A stretch of DNA of 22,475 bases from positions 1-22,475 of the forward strand of contig JAMQCK010000451.1 of assembly GCA_024196135.1 (NCBI GenBank), given 5' to 3'. Below, one piece after another: positions 1 to 9,627 of the stretch. This DNA is from Pleurotus ostreatus/Saccharomyces cerevisiae fusant. Taxonomy: Eukaryota; Opisthokonta. The position numbers and the translations under genes were made by a program. Numbering within the stretch: the stretch's first letter is position 1; each line of letters starts with the position of its first letter. Below the pieces are notes generated by a model. It ran no database searches and was not told the origin of the DNA. It saw only the letters and a list, made by a program, of their open reading frames with translations.

Positions 1-207
1 AGAATATAGGCCAGATAGGCTATATACTCTGGAGAACGCGTGAATTCATTGAGGCGCTGGAAATGAAAGTAAGCATCTTGCCGCCACCGAAGCTGGCGGG
101 CGTACGAAGGTGATGTTTTTCTGGACCTGGACGTTCATGTCCGTCGATTCATGGATCGTGGTCAGGATTTGTTGAAGACCACCCGGCTCCGGTGCCCAGC
201 TCGCCAT
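1..207 (-). CDS. KAP104: Transportin / karyopherin beta-2 (Kap104), N-terminal fragment
   Basis: This is the 5' end of a gene that runs off the left edge. Exon 1 (207-106) encodes 34 residues, then a 49-nt intron (105-57, gtacgc..ccag) leads to exon 2 (56-1). The protein begins MASWAPEPGGLQQIL and continues RLNEFTRSPEYIAYLAYIL. This matches the first HEAT-repeat helices of transportin-1/Kap104, which start with a W-x-P-x3-GLQQI motif and then an L-x-x-F-x-x-x-P-E/D-x-x-x-YL segment. Known role of the family: nuclear import receptor for PY-NLS cargoes such as hnRNP-type RNA-binding proteins, regulated by Ran-GTP. The start is the only suitable ATG and opens directly into the conserved motif. 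Only about 52 of roughly 900 residues are visible, so the assignment rests on the N-terminus; another importin-beta member is possible but less likely. Confidence 0.8.
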
Positions 208-832
208 CTTGGAGGATATACGCGTTCAGAAAGGTAGGAGGGAGAGATGGTGGGCGTCAAACATAAAACCCCCGCTATTTTTCCTTGTTTGTTCATCAAC
301 GGTCATCGCCGGTCACTATTTGGCGCTATTTGTTTTCTATTCTCTCTGCTTCTTTTGCAGGTCTTGAATGGTCGTAAATTCGGTTCACGAGCCCTTCACA
401 ACAAAACCTCACAAAGACAAAACAAGAAACCTCGCAAAAACAACAAAAAACCGGCGAGTGCACGGCCCGCTGAGTGTGTGCGTGGGCAGGCGGCACACAC
501 CCGACGGATCGACGACGAACAACACACTGAATGCAAGCGCGAGCTGATCTTCCTGATCATGCCAGCCTTCACCCTAGCTCTGCTTCTGGCCAACTTCTGG
601 TCCGTTCATCGAAGCCCTCGGAATCCCCGCAACAACGGCACCCTTGTCACCCCATCACGCGAATTAATGTCCCGACCATCCGGCAGATGCCTTCATAACG
701 AACCCAGCCCAACCTCTAAGCGAACGAATCTCGCGTTTGGTAAGCCCAACCGTGCGTAAGGATCCTTGACAAAAGGCCCCCACCGCCACCGAACATTGAA
801 TGGGATCCTTGTCGTCGCCGAGCCCGAGTCGT
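208..832. promoter_or_regulatory. Intergenic: transportin promoter and 3' flank of the FSH-family gene
   Basis: This 625-bp spacer has no coding region I can support. Around 398-452 the plus strand is rich in A and C, so the minus strand carries a T-rich tract about 190-245 bp upstream of the transportin start, which would fit a core-promoter dT tract. The 170-codon plus-strand frame at 247-759 has no recognisable domain and no family likeness. Confidence 0.4.
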
Positions 833-2381
833 CTATGCAGGAGTCGCCGCGCCGGACCCGGGCGCAGAGTCCGCGTTCCCTGACGGCGACGGGATCTCTG
901 CAGCGGGCCCCAGTCGCATGTAGCTCTCTAGGAATTTGCGCCACGGCCCTTTCGAGGGTACGAAGTGACCTGCGAAACATAAGTATATCAGCTTCTGTTA
1001 TGGAGGAAAGAAGGAGAAAAGAGATTATCGAAGTACAGTAACGTACCACCATCATGGAGTTCGAGCCGGCCATTCAATGAGACATCGACTAGCGTCTGAC
1101 TGCGCTCCGGGATGACGACGACGTCGTTGCGGCCGATGACATGGAGGGTAGGCGTCGAATAACCAGCGCCGTAAGCCTCTGCAAAAAGGGGATCACGGAC
1201 TTTGAAGCCAGCGACGTTGATGCAGAATTCGCTGCGTACGTCAGTGAGCAATGTGGCACTACAGACAGTGAAGGTATTTACAAGGGCGGATGCGGCGGCT
1301 TCCCGTCAACGAGGAAGGGAGGATACGTCTCCGGTCTTTCCAACTTCAATGGAGTATCAGCACTTGGATTACAGGGGAGTGCGTAAGAAAAGACGCACCA
1401 ATGCAGAGATGAGGCTTGCAAACGCTGCGCCTTGGCTTGACGCTCAGATCAGACAGATAACCTCAAGCCGCGGTCAACCACAACTCACCTGAATCCCAGC
1501 ACACCCTGACAAGTCCATGTCAGTCAATACATGTCCCTCCGCCACAGATGCACAACCCTCCGCCACAAAACCCCAAAACCGCAATCCAATGCCACGAAAA
1601 GAGAAAACGACAACCCACTCACATCAAACCGCCTCCCTCGCAACACCTCCCTAATGACCGCAATCGAGTCTTCTATCCCGACCGCCCTATCCGACGTCGG
1701 GTCCTTCTTCCACCACCCACGCGGTATCATGGAGGCGTCCGTCGCGACCTCCGCTGCGCCGACGGAGGCGAGGGCGGCTTCCTATTAGGGTGATGGGTAT
1801 ATTGAGAAGAGTGATAAGGAATGGGCGAGAAGGAGTAGTAGGAGGGACTAGGAAGAGCAACAATAGCAGGAAGGGGAAGTAGAAAGAGAAGGGGATATTA
1901 TGGCGAGAAAGGAGTAGCGGCGAGAAAGAGAAGTCGTGCGATACCGCTAGAACACTTGATCATAGAGTATAACGCTATCTACTATATAGCGTATAAATCC
2001 CGCCTGATGTACGCACCGTACCGTCCACCTTGGTCGCCGTATTCTGCGGGAAACTCCCGGCGATGTCGGCAGGTTCGAGGATGAGGGGCGCGTCTACGAA
2101 GACTGCCAGGTCGTTATCAGTCACACACGTCAGTCGAAGATACCCATGCTGGTCAAGAATACGCATGCCAGTCGACGATGCCCATACTGGACAAATAGGC
2201 GTACTCGAGTCAAACTCACCAAACTCCACATCCTTGCACTGCTTCCGGAGCGCGCCTATCTTTCCTACATCAGTCAGTTGATTCACAGTGCAGCTGGACA
2301 AATCAAACTGACTCGCTTGCTGAAGATGGCGCCGCTCTGGCAGTAGCCGTGCAGGGCGAGGACGGTGCGGGTGGGCGCCAT
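833..2381 (-). CDS. FSH1-family serine hydrolase (alpha/beta hydrolase), nine exons
   Basis: Exons on the minus strand: 2381-2313, 2259-2220, 2102-2017, 1781-1623, 1505-1489, 1435-1399, 1343-1282, 1231-1047 and 969-833. They join in phase to 263 residues ending in TAG. The family marks are all present in order: MAPTRTVLALHGYCQSGAIF at the N-terminus, VFVDAPLILEP, the GVLGFSQGAA nucleophile elbow (Ser124), PTLHVIGRNDVVV (Asp193) and HDGGHFVPS (His220), a complete Ser-Asp-His triad. FSH1 proteins are small cytosolic esterase-like hydrolases of about 240-260 residues; substrates are mostly unknown, and some fungal relatives act in secondary metabolism. No biosynthetic cluster surrounds this copy, so a housekeeping role is more likely. 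Oddities: a 17-nt exon, a Ser124 codon split by an intron, three AAG acceptors, and an expanded intron 2. Which yeast paralog (FSH1, 2 or 3) it matches cannot be told by eye. Confidence 0.9.
2131..2206. repeat. Imperfect 38-bp tandem duplication inside an intron of the FSH-family gene
   Basis: The 22-bp blocks at 2131-2152 and 2169-2190 (both cagtcga.gat.cccat.ctgg) differ at three positions. The following bases are loosely similar, giving a period of 38 bp. The array lies within intron 2 (2103-2219), which is 117 nt long while most introns in this window are 47-60 nt. Two copies of the unit account for the extra length. Confidence 0.6.
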
Positions 2382-3103
2382 AGGAGGTGTGTGCGAGGGT
2401 AGAGGGAAGAGGGTGTGAGTCTAATGCGGAGGATGTGCAAGGGTCTAGAGGGGAGAGTGCACAAAAGCCCAGAGGGGGGAACGTCTATGAGAGGTTGTGA
2501 CAGTCAGCGGCAAGCGAGTGTACAAGCCCGACCAAACAAGATCAAAGTCAAGTTTAGTAAGCCACGCGCTGGACCCACAACTCATCCATCATCGAAGCCG
2601 GCTCTCGCGCGCGACATTCGTGATCAGGCTGCTCTTGGGCGTTGCGCGCGCAGGCCACAGGTGCTGGACTGCAGTCGTCCATCACAGGCGGCTTTTAAGA
2701 TATGGGTGAGATCACGCCGATGGGAGTTTTGTGTCCGCAGACGAATATGATAGGATGGGGAACATAAAAGCAGAGGTACGTAGTACAAGGCGCGTCAAGC
2801 TAGCCGGTGATATACTACAGATCTGTGCGATGGAGACGACGAACGTGGAAAGCATGATAACAAGACGTCGAAAGTTCGGGGAGTAAGTAAGTAAAAGTAG
2901 AGACAGGCGTGCCGCTATGGCTGCGTTGGCCATCGGGCAGCGTTATGGCGGCCATCTGGCAGAATAGGTCGCAAGCTCGTCGAGGGACGAAGGAGTGAAC
3001 GTGCCGGTGATGGCGAGCGAGTTCGCTCGCGGGCGGCGGACGTCAAGGAAGCGGCGGTGAATGCGAGCTAGGCGTCCTGCTCAACACCATCGGGGGCGGC
3101 GGC
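2382..3103. promoter_or_regulatory. Intergenic: promoter of the FSH-family gene and 3' flank of the cyclin-like gene
   Basis: This 722-bp spacer lies between two genes read in the same direction. A minus-strand frame at 2933-2712 starts with ATG and would encode a hydrophobic 73-residue peptide, but it has no splice or family support and I do not call it. No repeat or RNA gene was seen. Confidence 0.35.
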
Positions 3104-4482
3104 CTAGATGCAAACCCGAGTGAAACCCGTGCCCTCGACAAGCATCTCGTACAGCTCCTCGAGTGCGTCGGGTTCCACCTCCGGGTGCACGCTGCGCATC
3201 AGCGACCCGCGCGCTTCACAGGCAGCACCGATGTGGCCCTCGAGCCATTCGTCTATCTCGCCCGCCATGTTGCCCACAGCGCCGGCATCGAGGACCACCG
3301 CGGACTTCCAGTAGCACATGAAGTCCTCGAGGAAATCGCGCCATTCCCCGGGGCGGAGGCTGACATCATGGTGCAGGGCGCGCAGCGCGACGATCTCGAG
3401 CTTCTTGAACTTGTTGAAGTAGCCGCGGGTGATCTGAGCACTAGATGCGACAGCCCGATGAGTATTTGTGCATATAGAGGGACAGAAGGCACTCACACTC
3501 TCGGCTTGCAGTCCGCGAGCGCCTTCCAGGCCAAGATCAAGCTCAACTCGAAGACGCGCTTGACGACGAGCGTTACGCCTTCGTGAAGGACTGTCTCAGC
3601 GAGGAACGGGCGAGTGACCAGCCTCCCCGCGAGGCGAAGCGCCGCCAGCAGGATATGGTCCGCAGGGACGGCCTCTCGCAGTACGTCGAAGACAGCCCTT
3701 ACAGAGCCCTGGAACAGCGGTCCGTTCGTATTGAAGCCAATCCTGTACTTCCCGTCAGTAAGCCGTATCATATTAGTAGCTGGAATGAACAGACTCACAT
3801 CTCGTGAGGTTTGTACGGCGAGGGAATGATGATGAGACGGAGAAGGTACGCGCCCGCGACGTTTGCGATGGGTGGGAAGTGCTCCTCTAGCTCATACGGC
3901 TCCCCATCAGACTGCCCAGTGATCCCTTCATTGATGTACTGTCGAGTGGACTCCGTGAGCTCCCTCAGTCGCTCCGGCGTACGTATCTCGGAAACGGCGT
4001 TTGGGAAGTCGACCACCGGCTCCGTGGAAGGTGTCGCCGGCCCATCGTGCACGGTGACCGTAGTTGGGGGTGCGTAGTGTACCAAAGGATTCGGCTGCAA
4101 GGCCGTCCATTGTACCACACCGTCCGGCGCACTCTGAACGGCGTAGGGTACTGTGGCGACCACACCTCCGAAGGGTTGGCTGAATGCGCCAGGCGCGGGC
4201 GGTTGGATCGGCTGCAAGACCTGCCTTGCTGGGTGGGCGGTGGATGATACGGGCTGCGTGCGCATCTCGTTATCGAGGGGGGAAAAGGGGTATATCTTGG
4301 GTCGTTCGTAGGGCTCGAGAGCGATAAGTCGTCCAGCAGGGTATGCAGTGCGGAAGCTGCTTGCTGGGTATGAGTGTGTCGGGCTCGGTGGCGCAGAACA
4401 CAAGGACAGACCGGTGACGGTTAAGGTGCAAGAGCTGCGCCGTTATATACTGCGACCCAGCAATGGTATGCCACCCAGGCAT
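3104..4482 (-). CDS. Protein with a probable cyclin-like fold; proline-rich N-terminus
   Basis: Reliable exons are (upstream exon)-3799, 3742-3497 and 3440-3104 (TAG), joined by 56-nt introns with gtgagt donors and, in the first, a CTAAT branch site. The N-terminus is less certain. A short first exon 4482-4451 joined across a 67-nt intron to 4383 keeps phase and gives 399 residues; otherwise the first in-frame ATG is at 4265, giving 349. Counted from the 4265 ATG, residues of about 170-285 contain SVRAVFDVLREAVPADHILL, then VFELSLILAWKALADCKPRV, then KKLEIVALRALHHDVSL and GEWRDFLEDFM. This has the helix pattern of the cyclin box: a LILAxKxxxD helix, an LExxxLxxL helix, then a W. The region before it is rich in Pro, Ser and Thr. 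A PCL/Pho80-type CDK partner is one reading, but no family-specific residue settles it. Confidence is high for the gene and moderate for the fold. Confidence 0.75.
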
Positions 4483-5003
4483 GAGGCGTCTATGGCCAGA
4501 GTTGCCTAAAAGGAGCAAAAAAGGTTGGCCAGGTCCACGAGGCGTCGATTGATATTTGTGCAAGTAGCGGAAGCGCAGTCAAGTCTGCGGGGAAGGCGTC
4601 AGGATTTGCGGGGAACGAGGCCATCCCAGGTCCGGGCGCACCTGTAAGAGCGTCGACGGGCCATTGTCCTCTTTTTAGGGTAGATCGGAGGCTGGCCTAT
4701 CGTCATGTAGACTGCGAGATACACTCGGCGAAGAATGGAAGCCTCGCGACCCTGCAGGGCGATAATCACTTTGAGGCCGGCCCACGAGGGCCACCGAAGA
4801 GAAGACCGGAGCGTTAAAGATGTTGGGCACGAGGCCGGGATCGATTGAGGAAAAGACAGAATAAATTGGAAGAAAAATAGCGGACGAGAAGGACAAGAGC
4901 GAGAAAAACAGAGGAAGTACGGATACAAGGAAGTACAGAAGGAACATATCAAAATACAAAGCTCAACGCTGAGACGCACTGCGAGTGTCCGAGCAGCCGG
5001 TCA
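4483..5003. promoter_or_regulatory. Intergenic: promoter region of the cyclin-like gene
   Basis: A 521-bp spacer. Overlapping minus-strand frames at 4979-4599 and 4959-4675 encode cysteine-, serine- and phenylalanine-rich peptides with no domain; they look like translation of a pyrimidine-rich upstream region. A TATATAA-like string on the minus strand near 4449-4443 could be a TATA box if translation starts at 4265, or part of an intron if it starts at 4482. Confidence 0.3.
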
Positions 5004-6098
5004 TCACATCGGTGTGACCAAACAACCTTTGACGCCGAAATGCTGCAGCACCCGGTTGATATTCGTCACACTGCCCGGGCTTCCAGGAGCCGAGTCAATC
5101 CGATAGGCGCCCATGAGCTTCTTCACCGCGTCCGCTGAGATGGTTGTCAGTATGATTCCACCATTGTTCCTCGAGGCGAGGCCAACTCGACTACGTACGC
5201 GTCATGCTCCGCAGCTCTTTCACGGTGGCGGGGCAGGTGGCAGGGATGGTCCCGTCGGGGAGCTGGATCTTCTTCAGGGGGACGTCTTCATCCTGCTCTC
5301 GAAGGAGGGAATTCTCCCGGCGAGCTTCCCTGTATGGGGTGAGCGGGCTGTAGGAAGAAGGGATCCGGGGACATACGTGTTGTGCAGCTGGATCTGCTTT
5401 TCCCGCAGAGTATTCCTTAGAGTCGCTACCTCGCGCTGGTTCTTGATGCCAACGAGCTCCTCGAGGTATCGTTCGGTCTCCTTCGCAACAATATCGTCGA
5501 CAATCGCGTCGAACCGGTCCTCCACTGCGCGCCTGATTAGTACAGTTCTCAACTCGAGCGATGCAGTTCACGCACCCATCTTCTCGAGCGTCTGCGGGAT
5601 CTCCTTCTCCAAGGCATCTTCCAGAACGACTTGAGCCAATATACGCGTGGATAAGACCTGTACGAGGAGCAGGCGGGGACAGCTCACGTTCAACTTCGCG
5701 CAGTGCGTGTTGATGGTCCTCTTCTTGCTTGAGCATCAGGGCGGTGAGACTGTAGACAGTGCTCAGGATCAGGCCTGCACACGGAGTAGGTTACACACTG
5801 GTCAATTTGATCCTTTACGTCGGGGGCATTGTCCAACTTGTCGAAGTGCTCTGCACGACCAACAAGCTGCTGGAGAAGATTCTGAAAAAATTGATCAATG
5901 ACTGCCCTCCTCGCGCGGACTGTCGCGCACCTGCACTTCGACCAACGCCATCCCTGAGTTCTGCAAGCTTGAATGCGCGCGCGTGAGTTCTTCCTGCGGT
6001 ATCCCGACCGTGTCTGGCGGTCGACTTTGCACTCCTGCTGGTGTGCCCGAAGAATCCCCCGGAGTGGTTTGCGAATCCGGTCTGGCCATGCTAAGCAT
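5004..6098 (-). CDS. Coiled-coil protein of unknown function, seven exons
   Basis: Exons 6098-5931, 5881-5799, 5749-5688, 5629-5576, 5524-5377, 5329-5199 and 5134-5004 join in phase to 258 residues ending in TGA. The introns are 47-65 nt, and the fourth contains a perfect TACTAAT branch site. A second ATG three codons in (6089) could also be the start. The first 45 residues are polar and likely disordered. Residues of about 38-180 are a long, charged, heptad-like helical region (for example DRFDAIVDDIVAKETERYLE). The C-terminus (about 195-258) changes character: LPDGTIPATCPATVKELRSM, AVKKLMGAYRID and NINRVLQHFGVKG, which suggests a small helical domain. I do not recognise the family. Its shape would fit a kinetochore, spindle or complex-scaffolding subunit, but that is only inference. 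The least certain junction is exon 3 to 4, which uses an AAG acceptor. Confidence 0.75.
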
Positions 6099-6483
6099 TT
6101 ATTGGGACGTCGGCGCTTGTCACTCGACGTGGGCGCTGCGGGATTCTAGGGCGGTGCGAGGGAATCGAGGACGGAGGGAGAGCGGGCCATGGTGCTGGTG
6201 CTGTATACCACACGGCACGAGGACTCAACGTGCAGGAGATGAGGTGCTGATAACCGCCGCTATCGGAGGACATCTGGTTCTATTGCCTAGTACCGACGTA
6301 AGATACAAGAGGAAGGTCAGGAAGGGATGGTGGGATTCGGAAGGAAAGGCGGGTCGGCAATTCCCGGTCGAGGTCAGGGCGAGTTGAGCTGTCGTCTGGG
6401 GCCGTTTGGAGTCCGTAAGGCTGAGACTCAGAGAGGCTTAGAGGGAAGCAGGTAGATGCCATGTAGAGGGTATAGACGGCTAT
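6099..6483. promoter_or_regulatory. Intergenic: promoter of the coiled-coil gene, 3' flank of ALG2
   Basis: A 385-bp spacer between two minus-strand genes. I see no additional coding region, repeat or RNA gene. Short frames on both strands have no family likeness. Confidence 0.35.
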
Positions 6484-8120
6484 CTAAAGCAACCACGGTC
6501 CTACAGCGTAGGCTATCACAAAGCCTACCAGCATCCACAGGACCATCAACCAAGTCGCCGCCGATGACGCCTGCAACTCCCCCATACCTACCGCCTCAAA
6601 CAACGCATCCTCCACCCCCTTCGCCATCGCATCCATCCCGAACAACGCCGCCACCCTCGCCCGCGCCGCCTCCGCCATCCTCGCCCTCTCCGCCGGACCC
6701 ATCCTCGCCATCTGACCCAGCACACCCGCCCACACTACCGCATCGCCTGGCCTGAGCCATCCCGTCGCACCCTCGCCGTGCGCGACGTCGACTACTGTCT
6801 CCGTCGGCCCGCCCGAGTCGCGCGCGAGCACGGGCAGCCCGCAGTACATCGCCTCGCAGGGTATGATGCCAAAGTGCTCGTTCGCGGGCGTGTAGAGCAG
6901 CCCGAGGGCGGAGGGTGCGCGCAGGAGCGCGGTGCGCTGGGCGAGCGTGAAGTTGAGGAGGAAGAGGATGTCGGGGTCGGGAACTTGGATGATAGAGGGC
7001 GCGGAGGGTGGGATGACGGAGGGGGAGGGGCTGGTGATGGCGTAGGAGAGGCCGTGTTGGGTGGCGAGGGACGTGAGGCCGGCGAGTGTCGCGACGTTGT
7101 CTTCAACGCGTGGGTCGTAGCCGCCAGCGAGGACGAGGCGACAAGGGGTGCGTCTGGAGGTGAGGAATTGCGCGAAGGCTTCGATGGCGAGGCCGACGTT
7201 CTTCTTGGCCTCGAAGCGGTTGAGGGAGATGAAAGTAGGCCGGTCACTGAATAAGATTAGTTGAGGTGTCAAAGCAGGACCGTGCACTCACGATCGTACA
7301 GCAGCAATATCTGGGTCGGACGGGTCGACAGGCGCGTCGTACGCGCTCAGGTTGATTCCCGGATGGACGACACGCGTATCCTTGTGTATAGATCTGAACT
7401 GCATCTTGAAAACGCGCGCCGTAAAGTTCGAATTCGCCAAAATCACATCAGCCTGGCCTTACAATCCCATTAGCATCCCACTCCTCCCCTCCCCACAAAG
7501 CCCACCCCCCACACACCAGTAGTCCACTCCTCCAACCAATCCATCGGCAGACGGTATATCCTCTTCACCAAGCTCCCCCTCTTCCTCCTCCTCGGATCCT
7601 CCACAAACTCCCCATTCGCTAGCAGCTGGTCGGGGAAGTGGCAGTAGAACACGACGCGCGTGCCGGCGAACTTGCGCAGCAGGGGGACGCAGGTGGAGAG
7701 CTGGTCGACGAAGAAGACGTCGTAGTGGGGGGCGTCGGGGGAGATGAGCTTCGTGGTGAGGTGCAGTTGGCGGAGGTGGGCGAAGAGGATGTGGAGCTTG
7801 CCGGCTATGGCGCGGGGGAAGGGGGGAACAATGTGCTTGACGGAGAGCGTGCCTGTGGGTTGTGAGTCGTGGTTCGGGCGACAGAAGGGCAAAACATACC
7901 ATCGCGGGTCTCCTCAAAACAGTGCCCAGGATCATGATGGGAGGTATATATGTCGACGCTATGCCCCAGCTTCTGCAGCCCAAGTGCTGCGTCCACCACG
8001 AGTCTCTCCGCGCCACCTGCGGGCTCGAGCCCGGTGAGCACAGTGTCACATACAGCTTGAATCAAGCGCACCTATTCCCAAGTCAGGATGAATGAATGCG
8101 ACCCTCAGGTTTCTAGCCAT
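6484..8120 (-). CDS. ALG2: Alpha-1,3/1,6-mannosyltransferase Alg2
   Basis: Exons 8120-8072, 8016-7900, 7852-7517, 7457-7292 and 7246-6484 join in phase to 476 residues, close to the size of yeast Alg2. This is a GT4 glycosyltransferase acting on the cytosolic face of the ER: it adds the second and third mannoses to Man1GlcNAc2-PP-dolichol in N-glycan precursor synthesis. Diagnostic features are [20 protein letters not shown] at the start, the following [14 protein letters not shown] (nucleotide-sugar loop), [45 protein letters not shown], and the GT4 E-x7-E motif in [12 protein letters not shown] (Glu346 and Glu354). The C-terminus (about 452-475) is a hydrophobic membrane segment. The ATG was chosen because it opens straight into the conserved first strand. 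Upstream lie the membrane-protein gene and 480 bp of spacer on the same strand. Confidence 0.95.
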
Positions 8121-8602
8121 GATGGAGGACAGAACAATGGCCAAAGTCGCGACTGTCGTGTCCTAACGGCGGGCCGAGAGCGGCCCGCCCCCGTGCCTTC
8201 ACACGTCGAAGTCTGTTTTATGCTTGAGTCGAGGGTTCTTATAGTTCTGGACGTTGTGCAACTAACGAGCGTTCCCCATGGCGTCAAGGAGAACGTAAGG
8301 CGATGATATTAGTGCGCAAGCCAGCAGCTATGGCTGATTGAGTCCAAAGCTTCGGGAACTCTCTTACACCGCGCCACAGTTGAGAGACGACGAGCGGCGG
8401 GGACGGAATATGGAGACAGGTGATAGCAATGGGTAGTCTAACGGACGATAGCGGTATGCACAGTGGTATTCTTACAAGGTCCTTGGGTTCTCTAGGTCAT
8501 GCTCAAGCAATGGCGTTTAGATATGATGATAGATAGGATGTGGATGCAGTCCTGTAAGCACATCCGTCAGTACAAGAAATGAACGCCAACTGAAGTCGCG
8601 AC
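8121..8602. promoter_or_regulatory. Intergenic: ALG2 promoter; may hold an alternative last exon of the membrane-protein gene
   Basis: A 482-bp spacer. Its right end contains a good candidate intron (gtgagt..ttacag) that begins inside the last codons of the membrane-protein gene. If spliced, the frame would run on to a TAG at 8494-8492. The rest is upstream sequence of ALG2, with no other gene that I can support. Confidence 0.35.
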
Positions 8603-9205
8603 TCACTGGCTTGCGTCCCGGTCGCGGAAAGACGACTTCACATTGTCGATGTCCTCGTCCGCCTGGCCCTCGCTCACATAGTTCACGCCCCGTTGTCTTC
8701 TCTGCATGTAGCACTCGACCGCCATATGGCCCACCACAACTGCCTCCACCCCCGCCGCAATGTTCGGAATGAACATCGAAAACCGCGCGATCGGGCTCGC
8801 CACCGCGGTCCGCCGGGCAATCCCCAAGACGAATACAACGAACCAAAAGAGCGCAAGGGCACCCAGCGCAAGGACGCTACGTGTCTCGTATGGGGAGACG
8901 AACCAGCGGTGGGTGATGACTGCGTGCGCGTGGGTGGACCGAACCTGCCGCGACGCGGAGATGAGGATGAGGGATTGGAAGGCGGCGCACGCGCCCCCCG
9001 CGAGTAGATTGAGTGTAAGCGCCCTGCCGTACGCGAGAATGTGTATTGCGCTGTAGACGAAGGAGGCAGCAGCAAGCCCAAGGGATATGCGGCTGAGCTG
9101 GATAATCTGCCGGGAGGGCAGACGCGGGGGCGTGAAGTGCGGGTCGAAGGTCGCGATTTCGGGCGCGTCATCGCGTAGGGGAGTCTCTTCTGGTGGGGAG
9201 GACAT
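8603..9205 (-). CDS. Small membrane protein with four predicted transmembrane helices
   Basis: A single open exon of 200 residues, starting at ATG 9205 and ending at TGA 8605-8603. An acidic, proline-rich cytosolic-type N-terminus of about 35 residues precedes hydrophobic segments at roughly 37-59, 63-83, 109-130 and 142-164. The charged tail (MQRRQRGVNY.. to SSFRDRDASQ) is likely cytosolic. No catalytic motif or known transporter signature is visible, and I do not recognise the family. The stop codon overlaps a strong 5' splice site (CA|gtgagt): splicing to the acceptor ttacag downstream would replace the last residue and stop with a tail reading QDCIHILSIIISKRHCLSMT, ending at 8492. Both ends are possible. 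The tRNA-Lys gene and the transposon lie just upstream. Confidence 0.75.
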   Translation of the reverse strand: MSSPPEETPLRDDAPEIATFDPHFTPPRLPSRQIIQLSRISLGLAAASFVYSAIHILAYGRALTLNLLAGGACAAFQSLILISASRQVRSTHAHAVITHRWFVSPYETRSVLALGALALFWFVVFVLGIARRTAVASPIARFSMFIPNIAAGVEAVVVGHMAVECYMQRRQRGVNYVSEGQADEDIDNVKSSFRDRDASQ

Positions 9206-9497
9206 CTTGAGGTCGAGTTGGTGCGACTACGCGGCGAGAGCAATCGTTGAATGTGGGTGGTCCTTTTGAGGGGACTATTTTTACGGACTCATCGCAGTCC
9301 GCAGTCGCTGGTCCGTTCCGAGATGGCGCACGAGCAGAGGAAAGGGGCAGACCGTAAAGAATGCCCGTTCAGGTCAGCAAGGTTGCAAGCATGGAAGTTC
9401 AGAGAAGGAAGAGGAGGGAGTGATGGTAAGGTCGAATGCCGGCTGTAACGGGCATGACCCCGAGCCGTCAATACAATGCCAAACAAGCTCTTGACAT

Positions 9498-9584
9498 GCC
9501 CGCCTAGCTCAATCGGATAGAGCGTCAGACTCTTATGATCACTAGGCGATCTGAAGGCTGCGAGTTCGACCCTCGCGGTGGGCT
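9498..9584 (+). tRNA. tRNA-Lys (anticodon CUU) with a 13-nt intron
   Basis: The cloverleaf is complete. Acceptor arms are 9498-9504 (gcccgcc) and 9577-9583 (ggtgggc, with one G-U pair), with discriminator T9584. The D stem is gctc/gagc. The anticodon stem is tcaga (9525-9529) with tctga (9550-9554), and the loop reads C-T-CTT-A..A with anticodon CTT at 9532-9534. A 13-nt intron (9536-9548) sits at the canonical place, one base after the anticodon. The T arm is gcgag-ttcgacc-ctcgc (9560-9576). The arms match eukaryotic tRNA-Lys, which also begins GCC and ends GGC-U. It reads AAG codons in cytosolic translation. Confidence 0.95.
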
Positions 9585-9590
9585 AATCTG

Positions 9591-9596
9591 TTTTTT
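9591..9596 (+). terminator. RNA polymerase III terminator of tRNA-Lys
   Basis: A run of six T begins seven bases after the mature tRNA end, the usual Pol III stop signal. Confidence 0.85.
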
Positions 9597-9627
9597 GCGT
9601 TCCCATTGAACAATCAGAGCGATGGTC

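Noticed and set aside
247..759. 170-codon plus-strand open frame upstream of the transportin gene
   Set aside because: No domain, low-complexity composition, and it lies in a promoter spacer. It is not supported by splice structure or family likeness.
2712..2933. 73-residue hydrophobic minus-strand frame with an ATG
   Set aside because: Too short, with no family match or flanking exons, and within the promoter spacer of the hydrolase gene.
4599..4979. Overlapping minus-strand frames rich in Cys, Ser and Phe
   Set aside because: They look like translated pyrimidine-rich upstream sequence; no conserved motif and no in-frame join to a neighbour.
6778..7254. Long Gly/Glu-rich plus-strand frame opposite ALG2
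   Set aside because: An antisense shadow caused by GC-rich codon use; the minus strand carries a clear GT4 enzyme.
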